Assembly: GCF_001541225.1 (NCBI RefSeq)
Contig: NZ_LMTS01000069.1
Coordinates: forward strand, 7,091-58,607
Length of the DNA stretch: 51,517 bases
Direction of reading: 5' to 3'
Source: Variovorax sp. WDL1
GTDB taxonomy: Bacteria; Pseudomonadota; Gammaproteobacteria; Burkholderiales; Burkholderiaceae_C
Of the stretch, positions 24,579-32,613 are shown one piece after another. The notes under the pieces are model-generated. The model ran no database searches, was not told the origin of the DNA, and was given only the letters and a program-made list of their open reading frames with translations. The position numbers and the translations under genes were made by a program. The first letter of the stretch is position 1; the number at the start of each line of letters is the position of its first letter.

Positions 24579-26702
24579 TCAGGACGGCTGGCCGGCCACC
24601 TGGCCCTCCAGCTCCTCGATCAGCAAGGCCACGAGGTCGTTGCACTGGGGGTGCTGATTGAAAACCATCGGGATGACCTCCAGGACCGCAAGTCGTTCAT
24701 AGGGGTCGATGTCCACCCGCTTCCCGAAGATCCGGATCAGCTCCATGTGACCCGGCAACTCGCGCTCGCCATCGGGGGAATAGCGCCTGATCAACATCTG
24801 GCCCTGCTCATGCGGTGTGAGCCGAAGAAATGCAGAGCGCAGAATGTCCGCTGGAAAATGCTCCATGAAGCCAGGGCCCGCGAACTCTTCGACGTAGGGA
24901 ACGGTCACCGAGCAGAACTGGCGCAAGAGATCTGCCAGGCAGTCCACGAGCCCCGGCGGCCAGTCCCCGGACGCGTTCGCACGTCGGCACAGGGCGCCGA
25001 GCAGGCGGATGTCGGCAAGGCTCCACAGGACATAGCGTTCGCCAAACGGGTCGTCGATCAGCAGAGCGGGCTCGTCGCTCACACCGTGGTAGCGCTGGAG
25101 TGCCGCGAGAAGGGCGTTCGCCACCGGCGCCGCCACTTCGATGACCTCGTCGGGATTCGCGATCAGCGCGAGCATGTCGTCCAGGTGCTCCCATTGGCAG
25201 TACAGCCACTCATAGGCCGGAGCTGGCCACGAACCCGGTCCGAGTATGAGCTCCTGGAGACGGCTGCGCACTTGCGCCTGGCTCTTCGGCAGGGGAAGCA
25301 TGGACAACAAGCCCAGCAGGGTCTGCGCCTGCACAACCGTCGGGTACGCCGGCAGGCAATAGTTGACTTGGGCGACCAATCGCTCAAAGCCCTCTCTTTT
25401 CCCTGGGCCCAGAGTGCGGTGAGCCATGGTCAGGAACTGCAATGGCAGCGCCGACAGATCGATGTGCTGCGCGAAACACGGCGACATCTTCCGGCTCCGG
25501 CTCAGCAACTGGAACATCGCCCGATTGTGCAGGTCACGATAGGCACTCTGCATCGGCGCGCCCACACCACGTTCGCTCTGGATCGAGCCCAACAACAAGG
25601 CCCGCAGCACGAGATCGAGGCGGCGCTGCGTCACGCCCGGCGCGCTTGGCAACATCGAAGCGACCGTTTGTGCATCCAGATCCACAAGCTCCCGGACCAG
25701 ATCGTGCATCTTGTCCTGGAGCGCGCCCGGGTGTCCAAAGGTTGATGAATTGCCGCTGTGGGCCACCATCTGTTTCCACGGATGATTGGCCAGCTTCGGA
25801 CTGAAGCAAGCGAAGAATTCCTTGTCGACCAGTGCCAGTTTCACCAAGGCAGCGCGGGAATCGGAGTCCTCGTCCTCAGGAGGAAGATACTCAGGGCGCA
25901 TCCAGTCGATGCCCTGGTCCCGGAGCACGTGCGCCATCACCCGCTGCAGCACATCGAAGGGCAGTTTCATGGGGGCGCCGTCCGTCGTCGCACCCAGCGC
26001 CTGGAGCGCATGGCGGTCAGAGCCCGTGTCGATCACGATGATCTCGTCCTCCTCGAGAGCAACGGGGGCGGATTCGATGGGCACAACCCGCGTGGTGCTC
26101 GGCACGGCAAACCCAAGCCCTGGGAGGGTTTGTTCGACGCCGGCAACGACTGCCTGGACGTGGTCGATCAAAGCGAGCCCGTGCTGGGGAAGCTGTCCTT
26201 GACGCTGCTGGTCATGCAAACATGCCAGAAGCGTCTGCATGGCAAGAGGCGACAGCCTGTGAACAGCGCCGCAAAGATTCGGCCACACAGCGAATGCCTG
26301 CTTCGCCGACGATGCAGTGTCCATGCAGAGCTTCACGCACTCGCCCAGCTCTCGAGGAGTCAGGTCCACCAGCAAGCCTGCGAGCCGATCTGACAAGCAC
26401 GGCAGCAAGTCCGGACAGGCCTCGCAAAGACCCGGCGTCAGCGCTCCGACCCAGGCTTTGATGTCCTCCACCGTTTCAACGTCCGGCAGCAGGGTCAGCA
26501 TCCAAGGGCCGGTTCGCTCTGGCCCGTTCAGCCCTCCTTCGTGAAAGGCGATGAGACGCGGGCTCACGGAAGGACTGCGCGACCGAGCATCATCAACCGC
26601 CGAGGAATCGGCAGGACTGTGCTCGACTTCCTCCCTCTGGACCTCTTCGGCTGACTCCGAGCGGCTGGTCGATCTGCTCGATACTCTGGAAGGAAATTTC
26701 AT
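24579..26702 (-). CDS. Putative secreted effector with F-box-like and SUMO-interaction-like motifs
   Basis: A 707-residue protein of no family I can name. Residues 1-50 are rich in Ser, Arg, Glu and Pro without a signal peptide ('VSSRSTSRSES', 'SRSPSVSP'), as in type III secreted effectors. Residues 65-200 are helical and Leu/Cys-rich. Residues 217-225 read EEDEIIVID, a hydrophobic core flanked by acids like a SUMO-interaction motif. Residues 245-301 follow the F-box pattern: 'MKLPFDVLQRVMAHVL', an acidic insert of about 25 residues, then 'LVKLALVDKEFFACFSP'. The remaining 400 residues look all-helical, with Leu-rich segments. GC is below that of neighbours in sampled stretches. The start at 26702 is chosen because the upstream promoter-like element (26789-26817) would exclude the ATG at 26783. 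Confidence 0.7.
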   Translation of the reverse strand: MKFPSRVSSRSTSRSESAEEVQREEVEHSPADSSAVDDARSRSPSVSPRLIAFHEGGLNGPERTGPWMLTLLPDVETVEDIKAWVGALTPGLCEACPDLLPCLSDRLAGLLVDLTPRELGECVKLCMDTASSAKQAFAVWPNLCGAVHRLSPLAMQTLLACLHDQQRQGQLPQHGLALIDHVQAVVAGVEQTLPGLGFAVPSTTRVVPIESAPVALEEDEIIVIDTGSDRHALQALGATTDGAPMKLPFDVLQRVMAHVLRDQGIDWMRPEYLPPEDEDSDSRAALVKLALVDKEFFACFSPKLANHPWKQMVAHSGNSSTFGHPGALQDKMHDLVRELVDLDAQTVASMLPSAPGVTQRRLDLVLRALLLGSIQSERGVGAPMQSAYRDLHNRAMFQLLSRSRKMSPCFAQHIDLSALPLQFLTMAHRTLGPGKREGFERLVAQVNYCLPAYPTVVQAQTLLGLLSMLPLPKSQAQVRSRLQELILGPGSWPAPAYEWLYCQWEHLDDMLALIANPDEVIEVAAPVANALLAALQRYHGVSDEPALLIDDPFGERYVLWSLADIRLLGALCRRANASGDWPPGLVDCLADLLRQFCSVTVPYVEEFAGPGFMEHFPADILRSAFLRLTPHEQGQMLIRRYSPDGERELPGHMELIRIFGKRVDIDPYERLAVLEVIPMVFNQHPQCNDLVALLIEELEGQVAGQPS

Positions 26703-26788
26703 GGTTGGCGATTGCTCTTGGTGTGGGTTCAGAACTGGGAGGACATGCCGAAAGGCAACCGCCCTGGCATGCACATCCGACATCACAC

Positions 26789-26817
26789 CTGAGTAACGCG
26801 CTCGCGCCCGGGGTTCC
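26789..26817 (-). promoter_or_regulatory. HrpL/ECF-like promoter element before the F-box-like gene
   Basis: On the minus strand: GGAACC, 15 bases, TTACTCAG. The known hrp box is GGAACC-N15/16-CCACNNA, so this matches the -35 half fully and the -10 half at the AC and final A. The same arrangement with 12 identical positions precedes the kinase gene. It ends 86 bases before the chosen start codon. Confidence 0.6.
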
Positions 26818-26851
26818 TCTCGAGCCAGGGTCAACCACCCGGTCCCGGCGC

Positions 26852-29215
26852 CTAAACCGGCGTCAGCTTCGCCACCGACAGCGCCAGCCACTTGATGCCG
26901 TGGCGCGGGAAGTTGATCTGCGCCCGCGCATCGTCGCCGCTGCCCTCCAGCGCGAGCACCGTGCCCTCGCCGAACTTGTTGTGAAAGACCTGCATGCCCG
27001 AACGCAGGCCATGCGAAGGCGCAGCCTTCTGCGGCGGCACGGGTGGGCTGGCGAAGTTGTCCTTGCTGCCGTAGCTGCCGCCGCGCGTGCTCGCGTAGCC
27101 CCCGCCGTAGCCGAAAGCCGAGGGCGTGAAGCCCTGGTTCTTCGGCGTCAGCCACTTGAGCGCGCTCTCGGGCAATTCGTCGAAGAAGCGGCTCTTGAGG
27201 TTGTAGCGGGTCTGGCCGTGCAGCATGCGGGTCTGCGAATGGCTCAGGTACAGGCGCTGGCGCGCGCGCGTGATGGCCACGTACATCAGCCGGCGTTCCT
27301 CTTCCAGGCTTTCGTGGTCCGACAGCGAGTTCTCGTGCGGAAAGAGTCCCTCCTCCATGCCGGTGATGAACACGCAGTCGAACTCCAGGCCCTTGGCCGC
27401 GTGCACGGTCATCAACTGCACCGCGTCCTGTCCGGCCTGCGCCTGGTTGTCGCCCGATTCCAGCGCGGCGTGGGTCAGGAAGGCGGCCAGCGGGCTCATG
27501 GTCTCGCCGGTCTCGGCGTCCGGTGCCAGGGGCTCGTCGGTGATCGGCAGGTTCGGATCGAGGCCCTGGCTGGCCGGCGACTGGCGCAGTTCGTCCACCG
27601 GCATCGCCACCGCGTCGCGGCCGAAGCCCTCCTGCGTGACGAAGCTCTCGGCCGCGTTGACCAGTTCCTCCAGGTTCTCGATGCGGTCGGCGCCTTCGCG
27701 CTCGGTGCGGTAGTACTCGATCAGGCCGCTGTGCTGCAGCACCAGCTCGATGATCTCGCGCAGCGACAGGCCCTGGGTCTGCTCGCGCAGCACGTCGATC
27801 TTGGCGACGAATGCCGACAGGTTGGCACCGGCCTTGCCGCCGACGGCAGCGACTGCGTCATGCAGCGACCGACCCGCGGCACGGGCGGCGTCCTGCAGTT
27901 GCTCGATGCTGCGCGCGCCGATGCCGCGCGGCGGAAAGTTGACGATGCGCAGGAAGCTGGTGTCGTCGTCCTTGTTCTCGAGCAGCCGCAGGTAAGCCAA
28001 TGCATGCTTGATCTCGGCGCGCTCGAAGAAGCGCAGGCCGCCGTACACGCGGTAGGGCACAGCGGCATTGAAGAGCGCGGTCTCGATCACGCGACTCTGC
28101 GCGTTGCTGCGGTAGAGCACCGCCATCTCCTTGCGCTCGATGCCCTCGCGCACGAGCTGGCGCATTTCCTCCACCATCCACTGCGCCTCCGCGAAGTCGC
28201 TGGTCGATTCGTACACGCGCACCGGCTCGCCGGGGCCCTGGTCGGTGCGCAGGTTCTTGCCGAGCCGCTTCTTGTTGTGGCTGATCAGCGCGTTGGCCGA
28301 GTCGAGGATGTTGCTGTAGCTGCGGTAGTTCTGCTCCAGCTTGATCTGGTGCGTTACATCGAACTCCCGCACGAAGTCGGCCATGTTGCCCACGCGCGCG
28401 CCGCGGAAGGCGTAGATGCTCTGGTCGTCGTCGCCCACGGCGAGCACGCTGTTGTCGCCCGGGACGAAGCGGCCCTCCACAGTGGTGCCGGCGAGCATCT
28501 TGATCCAGGCGTACTGCAGGCGGTTGGTGTCCTGGAACTCGTCGATGAGGATGTGGCGGAAGCGCCGCTGGTAGTGCTCGCGCACCGGGTCGTTGTCGCG
28601 CAGCAGCTCGTAGCTGCGCAGCATCAGCTCGCCGAAGTCGACCACGCCTTCGCGCTGGCACTGATCCTCGTAGAGCTGGTAGAGCTCGACCTTCTTGCGG
28701 TCATCCTCGCTGCGGGTCTCGACGTCGCGCGGGCGCAGGCCATCTTCCTTGGCGCCGGCGATGAACCACTGCGTCTGCTTGGCCGGGAAGCGCTCTTCAT
28801 CGACGTTGAACTGCTTCATCAGCCGCTTGATGGCCGAAAGCTGGTCCTGCGTGTCGAGGATCTGGAAGGTGGACGGCAGCCCGGCCAGCTTCCAGTGCGC
28901 GCGCAGGAAGCGGTTGCACAGGCCGTGGAAGGTGCCGATCCACATGCCGCGCACGTTGACGGGCAGCATGGCGGTCAGGCGCGCCATCATCTCCTTGGCC
29001 GCCTTGTTGGTGAAGGTGACGGCCAGGATGCCGCCTGGCGAGACCTGGCCGGTTTGCAGCAGCCAGGCGATGCGGGTGGTGAGGACGCGGGTCTTGCCGG
29101 AGCCGGCGCCTGCGAGGATCAGGGCGTTGCCGGCGGGCAGCGTGACGGCGGCTAGCTGCTCGGGGTTGAGGTTTTGCAACAAAGGGGAGGCGGGCGCGGG
29201 GGTGTCGAACAGCAT
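26852..29215 (-). CDS. uvrD: UvrD/Rep-family superfamily I DNA helicase
   Basis: A 787-residue ATP-dependent 3'-5' helicase for nucleotide-excision and mismatch repair. The motifs are in order: Q-motif 'LNPEQLAAV', motif I 'AGAGSGKTRVLTTRIA', Ia 'AVTFTNKAAKEM', II 'ILIDEFQDTN', III 'AVGDDDQSIYAFRGA', IV 'LEQNYRSYSNIL', V 'VQLMTVHAAKGLEFD', VI 'EERRLMYVAITRARQ'. The C-terminal Tudor-like RNA-polymerase-contact domain ('MQVFHNKFGEGTVLALEG') is present. The ATG at 29215 gives the normal N-terminus; TACAAT ends six bases before it and no Shine-Dalgarno is seen. This core gene is bracketed by two accessory effector-like genes. Confidence 0.97.
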   Translation of the reverse strand: MLFDTPAPASPLLQNLNPEQLAAVTLPAGNALILAGAGSGKTRVLTTRIAWLLQTGQVSPGGILAVTFTNKAAKEMMARLTAMLPVNVRGMWIGTFHGLCNRFLRAHWKLAGLPSTFQILDTQDQLSAIKRLMKQFNVDEERFPAKQTQWFIAGAKEDGLRPRDVETRSEDDRKKVELYQLYEDQCQREGVVDFGELMLRSYELLRDNDPVREHYQRRFRHILIDEFQDTNRLQYAWIKMLAGTTVEGRFVPGDNSVLAVGDDDQSIYAFRGARVGNMADFVREFDVTHQIKLEQNYRSYSNILDSANALISHNKKRLGKNLRTDQGPGEPVRVYESTSDFAEAQWMVEEMRQLVREGIERKEMAVLYRSNAQSRVIETALFNAAVPYRVYGGLRFFERAEIKHALAYLRLLENKDDDTSFLRIVNFPPRGIGARSIEQLQDAARAAGRSLHDAVAAVGGKAGANLSAFVAKIDVLREQTQGLSLREIIELVLQHSGLIEYYRTEREGADRIENLEELVNAAESFVTQEGFGRDAVAMPVDELRQSPASQGLDPNLPITDEPLAPDAETGETMSPLAAFLTHAALESGDNQAQAGQDAVQLMTVHAAKGLEFDCVFITGMEEGLFPHENSLSDHESLEEERRLMYVAITRARQRLYLSHSQTRMLHGQTRYNLKSRFFDELPESALKWLTPKNQGFTPSAFGYGGGYASTRGGSYGSKDNFASPPVPPQKAAPSHGLRSGMQVFHNKFGEGTVLALEGSGDDARAQINFPRHGIKWLALSVAKLTPV

Positions 29216-29220
29216 GGCGC

Positions 29221-29226
29221 ATTGTA
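29221..29226 (-). promoter_or_regulatory. -10 element for a possibly leaderless uvrD transcript
   Basis: TACAAT, then GCGCC, then the uvrD ATG. A TTGAAC (29246-29251) lies 19 bases upstream, a little too far for an ideal -35. A start site at or near the A of the ATG is implied. Confidence 0.45.
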
Positions 29227-29284
29227 GGAAGTGCTGTTTTGCACGGTTCAACGGCGCGCCGGTCACGCGCATCGCGGGGGAGGC

Positions 29285-29313
29285 GGAATTGTTTCCGGCT
29301 GTCCGTTACTCAG
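29285..29313 (+). promoter_or_regulatory. HrpL/ECF-like promoter element before the kinase gene
   Basis: GGAATT, 15 bases, TTACTCAG: the same spacing and the same 8-base downstream half as the element before the F-box-like gene (26789-26817), differing in the last two bases of the upstream half. It ends 132 bases before the start codon. Confidence 0.6.
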
Positions 29314-29445
29314 CTTGCACAGGACGTCGCATAGCAGGAAGCGCCGTCCCAACTGTCTCGTGGACTGGCATTCAGTGGATCACATGGCAGATGAGCAATT
29401 TCTGCGAATTGTCACTCTGAGCTTACCAAACGTCAGATCTCACTT

Positions 29446-31230
29446 ATGCGCCCAACCACCGCGACCATCAAGGCCGAAGTCAAGTTCTACGAAGCAACGC
29501 CGAAGACCGAGAACAGTCCAGCGCACGTATCGCGCCCACCCGCCAACACCGTTCAACAACTGGGCTTGCACAAAAAATCCGACGTGCGGATCGTGTTCGA
29601 AGCGCGGGGAACGGTCATTTATGCAAAGACATGGGCAGAGCCCAACCGGGCCAAGCGCCTGTGGGAGGCAGCGTACGGCCGTTCCAAAATTCGAAAGAGT
29701 TCATCAAGAGCTGTCCTAGATCGGCTCGAAAAAGATGTGGCCAACAGTGGAGGGGCTTCAAGGAGTCCTCTCGTAAAAGCCAAACTTGAAGAGGTGCGGT
29801 CCCAAATCATGGAATCGGACTCTGTATATGCGAAAGATCTTCACGCGCTGCTTGACGGCATCTCCAAGGCGGAGCAAGTCCATGCCGAACAGCAACTGAG
29901 GTTCAACGCGAACATGAAGGATGCTGCCGATAAGCTGAAGACGCATAGGACCCAGTATTTCCTCAACGCGTTGCCGTCTAAAAATTTGGACCCTACTCGG
30001 TTCACCAAAAAATCCGTTGGCGATTTTCTGGACTTCGTCAGAAAAACGGCTGATCTTGATCTGGGCGTTCTCGGGGCAAGCCCGATTGCTTATGAAGAGG
30101 CCCAGAAAGCGATTGAGTTTGCCGAGACCTGGGCCAACGCGACGCCAAAGGCCGCGCTCGGAAGCCCGAAAGCCCGATGTGCCATCGACCACATAGTGAG
30201 CCTGATACTCGGTAGCGGTATGGACCTGAATCGCCCCGCCAGGCAAGACTTGGGGAAATTCAAGTGGGTCGACAATCAAACGCTGAGCGGCCCCGGCGGC
30301 CAGTTCGTGCGTGACAAAGAACCCATCTGTAAAAATGGTCCGTACATCTACAGGTGCGGCACCGAGACCGTTGTCGTGAAGTCGTTGCACCATGATGACG
30401 AGCAAAAGGCGGCGCAAGCCCTGCAGGAAGCTGAGGTACACGCCCACGCAACGACGGGCGAGCCCGGGCACATCGTGCAGCTCCTGGGGATCGTACAAAC
30501 GCCCGAAACCGGCCCCATGATGGTTCTCCAACATGCGCCCAACGGTGATGCCAATCAAGCTCTGTTGAAGTTACAGAAACTGGGCAGTGAACGCGCGTCG
30601 CACTCGCTAATGACCATGTTCACGTACATGGTCATGGGGGCGAAGAAGGCCCATCACAACGGCGTCATGCATCTTGATCTCAAGCCCGAGAACTACGCTC
30701 TCGATGAGAATGGCGCGCCTTTGCTTATTGACTTCGGCACTTCGCGCGCAACGCTGGCCCGGACCATGAAGAGCCCGACCGACTCACCCGAGTTCAGCGC
30801 TCCGGAGCTCGTCAACGCACTCCACGCACCAGGAACGATCACCTTTGAGGCCGACGTCTGGTCATTGGGAGTAGTCCTGTACCAATTCAACTCGCCCCGA
30901 TTCGACGACATTGAGTCCACCGACGACCCTCGCCGCCTTCTGCCCTTTCCCCACACGGGATTCAACACCGCCTCCGTCAAACTTATCAACGAGTTCATTA
31001 CGAAAAAAGATGAGGAGGATCGATTCAATCAACTTGACTTGGACCAGGACAACCCGTTGCATCACCTGATCATCCGCATGCTTGATCCGGATCCCTCCAA
31101 GCGGCCCTCGCTCACGGACGTGCTCGAGCATCCGTCGATCAAGCCCTATGCGAATCAGAGTGCCGCTGAATTGCTCGATGCGCGCGAGCTGATCCTCGAA
31201 CCTCCTGCCAATCAACTGATTCAGGTTTGA
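29446..31230 (+). CDS. Eukaryotic-type protein kinase, putative secreted effector
   Basis: A 594-residue protein whose C-terminal half (about 272-566) is a complete protein kinase domain: VVVK with Lys312, a helix-C Glu (328 or 330), catalytic HLDLKPEN (409-416), DFG (429-431), APE (452-454), 'DVWSLGVVLY' (Asp470) and the late Arg553. Leu replaces Arg before the catalytic Asp, so it is a non-RD kinase. The glycine loop is atypical ('LSGPGGQF'). Residues 1-45 are Thr/Ser/Pro-rich without a signal peptide, like a type III signal; 46-270 are helical and unrecognised. No membrane span or PASTA repeat exists, unlike bacterial sensor kinases. GC is low (42-53% in sampled lines against 63-70% around it). 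XopAU-type effector kinases of plant pathogens are a possible relative, not verified. Confidence 0.85.
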   Translation: MRPTTATIKAEVKFYEATPKTENSPAHVSRPPANTVQQLGLHKKSDVRIVFEARGTVIYAKTWAEPNRAKRLWEAAYGRSKIRKSSSRAVLDRLEKDVANSGGASRSPLVKAKLEEVRSQIMESDSVYAKDLHALLDGISKAEQVHAEQQLRFNANMKDAADKLKTHRTQYFLNALPSKNLDPTRFTKKSVGDFLDFVRKTADLDLGVLGASPIAYEEAQKAIEFAETWANATPKAALGSPKARCAIDHIVSLILGSGMDLNRPARQDLGKFKWVDNQTLSGPGGQFVRDKEPICKNGPYIYRCGTETVVVKSLHHDDEQKAAQALQEAEVHAHATTGEPGHIVQLLGIVQTPETGPMMVLQHAPNGDANQALLKLQKLGSERASHSLMTMFTYMVMGAKKAHHNGVMHLDLKPENYALDENGAPLLIDFGTSRATLARTMKSPTDSPEFSAPELVNALHAPGTITFEADVWSLGVVLYQFNSPRFDDIESTDDPRRLLPFPHTGFNTASVKLINEFITKKDEEDRFNQLDLDQDNPLHHLIIRMLDPDPSKRPSLTDVLEHPSIKPYANQSAAELLDARELILEPPANQLIQV

Positions 31231-31333
31231 AGCAAACGTCCGAGCGTCGCGGCGATCGGTTCATTCGCTCCCTTGCATAGACAGTATTTGCATACCGGTC
31301 TGCGCATGCGCCGCCGCGCGACTAGAATCAGCC

Positions 31334-31365
31334 ACCGGGCCCAAGTTTCTTGCGCCCGGTTTTTT
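31334..31365 (+). terminator. Intrinsic terminator between the kinase gene and guaC
   Basis: Stem ACCGGGC / GCCCGGT, 13-base loop, then TTTTTT. It lies 104 bases after the kinase stop and 90 bases before guaC. A -10-like TAGAAT (31323-31328) directly precedes it, so a transcript beginning there would start with this hairpin; it may act as a guaC attenuator. Confidence 0.8.
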
Positions 31366-31455
31366 GCGCGCGCTTCCTTTTGCGGGACGCGCCCGAAGAC
31401 CGGCCAGACCAAGCGCTCATTCGTTCTTCAACGACCTCTCCAGGAGCTTGGTTTC

Positions 31456-32433
31456 ATGCAGATCTTCGACTACGACAACATCCTCCTCCTGCCGCGCAAA
31501 TGCGTGGTGGAAAGCCGTTCCGAGTGCGACGCCAGCGTCACGCTGGGTGGCCGCACCTTCCGCATCCCGACGGTGCCCGCCAACATGAAGACAGTGGTCG
31601 ACGAGACCATCTGCACTTGGCTGGCGCAGAACGGCTACTTCTACGTGATGCACCGCTTCGACCTCGACAACGTGCAGTTCGTGAAGGACATGCACGCGAA
31701 GGGCGTCTTCGCCTCCATCTCGCTGGGCGTCAAGAAGCCGGACTACGAAACGGTGGACCACCTGGCCGCCGAGGGCCTGGCGCCCGAGTACATCACCATC
31801 GACATCGCGCACGGGCACGCCGACACGGTGAAGAACATGATCACCTACCTCAAGAAGAAGCTGCCCAAGGCCTTCGTGATCGCAGGCAACGTGGGCACGC
31901 CCGAAGCTGTGATCGATCTCGAGAACTGGGGCGCAGACGCGACCAAGGTCGGCATCGGCCCGGGCAAGGTCTGCATCACCAAGCTCAAGACCGGCTTCGG
32001 CACCGGCGGCTGGCAGCTGTCGGCGCTCAAGTGGTGCGCGCGGGTGGCGACCAAGCCCATCATTGCCGACGGTGGCATCCGCGACCACGGCGACATTGCC
32101 AAGAGCATCCGCTTCGGCGCGTCGATGGTGATGATCGGCTCGCTGTTCGCCGGCCACGAGGAGTCGCCAGGCAGGACGGTGGAAGTCGACGGCACCCTCT
32201 TCAAGGAGTACTACGGCTCGGCCAGCGACTTCAACAAGGGCGAGTACAAGCATGTCGAGGGCAAGCGCATCCTCGAGCCGATCAAGGGCAAGCTGGCCGA
32301 TACGCTGGTCGAGATGGAGCAGGACATCCAGAGCTCCATCAGCTACGCGGGAGGGCGCAAGCTGATGGATATCCGCAAGGTCAACTACGTCACGCTGGGC
32401 GGCGACAACGCGGGCGAGCACCTGCTGATGTAA
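31456..32433 (+). CDS. guaC: GMP reductase
   Basis: A 325-residue TIM-barrel enzyme of the IMPDH/GMPR family, converting GMP to IMP with NADPH. The catalytic Cys lies in '[16 protein letters not shown]'; the phosphate loop is '[30 protein letters not shown]', and '[20 protein letters not shown]' is the GMP-reductase C-terminal flap that distinguishes it from IMP dehydrogenase. No CBS domain is inserted. CAGGAG precedes the ATG by about ten bases. The leader carries an intrinsic-terminator structure (31334-31365). Confidence 0.95.
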   Translation: MQIFDYDNILLLPRKCVVESRSECDASVTLGGRTFRIPTVPANMKTVVDETICTWLAQNGYFYVMHRFDLDNVQFVKDMHAKGVFASISLGVKKPDYETVDHLAAEGLAPEYITIDIAHGHADTVKNMITYLKKKLPKAFVIAGNVGTPEAVIDLENWGADATKVGIGPGKVCITKLKTGFGTGGWQLSALKWCARVATKPIIADGGIRDHGDIAKSIRFGASMVMIGSLFAGHEESPGRTVEVDGTLFKEYYGSASDFNKGEYKHVEGKRILEPIKGKLADTLVEMEQDIQSSISYAGGRKLMDIRKVNYVTLGGDNAGEHLLM

Positions 32434-32485
32434 GGCACCGGCTGCGCCGGGGCCTCTCGATTCTGGTTAGAATTCGCCCTGCGTT

Positions 32486-32561
<76 letters not shown>

Positions 32562-32568
32562 ACTCTTT

Positions 32569-32599
32569 CAAAGGCCTCGGCATCCGCCGGGGCCTTTTT
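32569..32599. terminator. Intrinsic terminator of the tRNA-Ala gene
   Basis: Stem AAAGGCCTCGG / CCGGGGCCTTT (one T-G pair) followed by TTTTTG, 8 bases after the tRNA. It also lies after the stop of the converging SDR gene and could serve both. Confidence 0.8.
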
Positions 32600-32613
32600 G
32601 CTTTCAGGTTATT

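Noticed and set aside
26703..26783. Longer start for the F-box-like protein at ATG 26783, with a nearby AGGTG
   Set aside because: The ATG lies six bases after the promoter-like TTACTCAG, which would make it the transcription start itself; the start at 26702 leaves a normal leader. Not fully excluded.
29216..29272. UvrD starting 19 codons earlier at 29272
   Set aside because: The extra residues are not family-like and include the TACAAT hexamer; no Shine-Dalgarno precedes the earlier codon either.
26703..29445. PIP box (TTCGB-N15-TTCGB) upstream of the two effector-like genes
   Set aside because: Both upstream regions were read for paired TTCG motifs on the correct strand; none has the required spacing.
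31231..31455. Purine riboswitch upstream of guaC
   Set aside because: No aptamer-like three-way junction or conserved loop sequences were seen; only the terminator hairpin and two TTGCATA direct repeats (31273-31279, 31288-31294).
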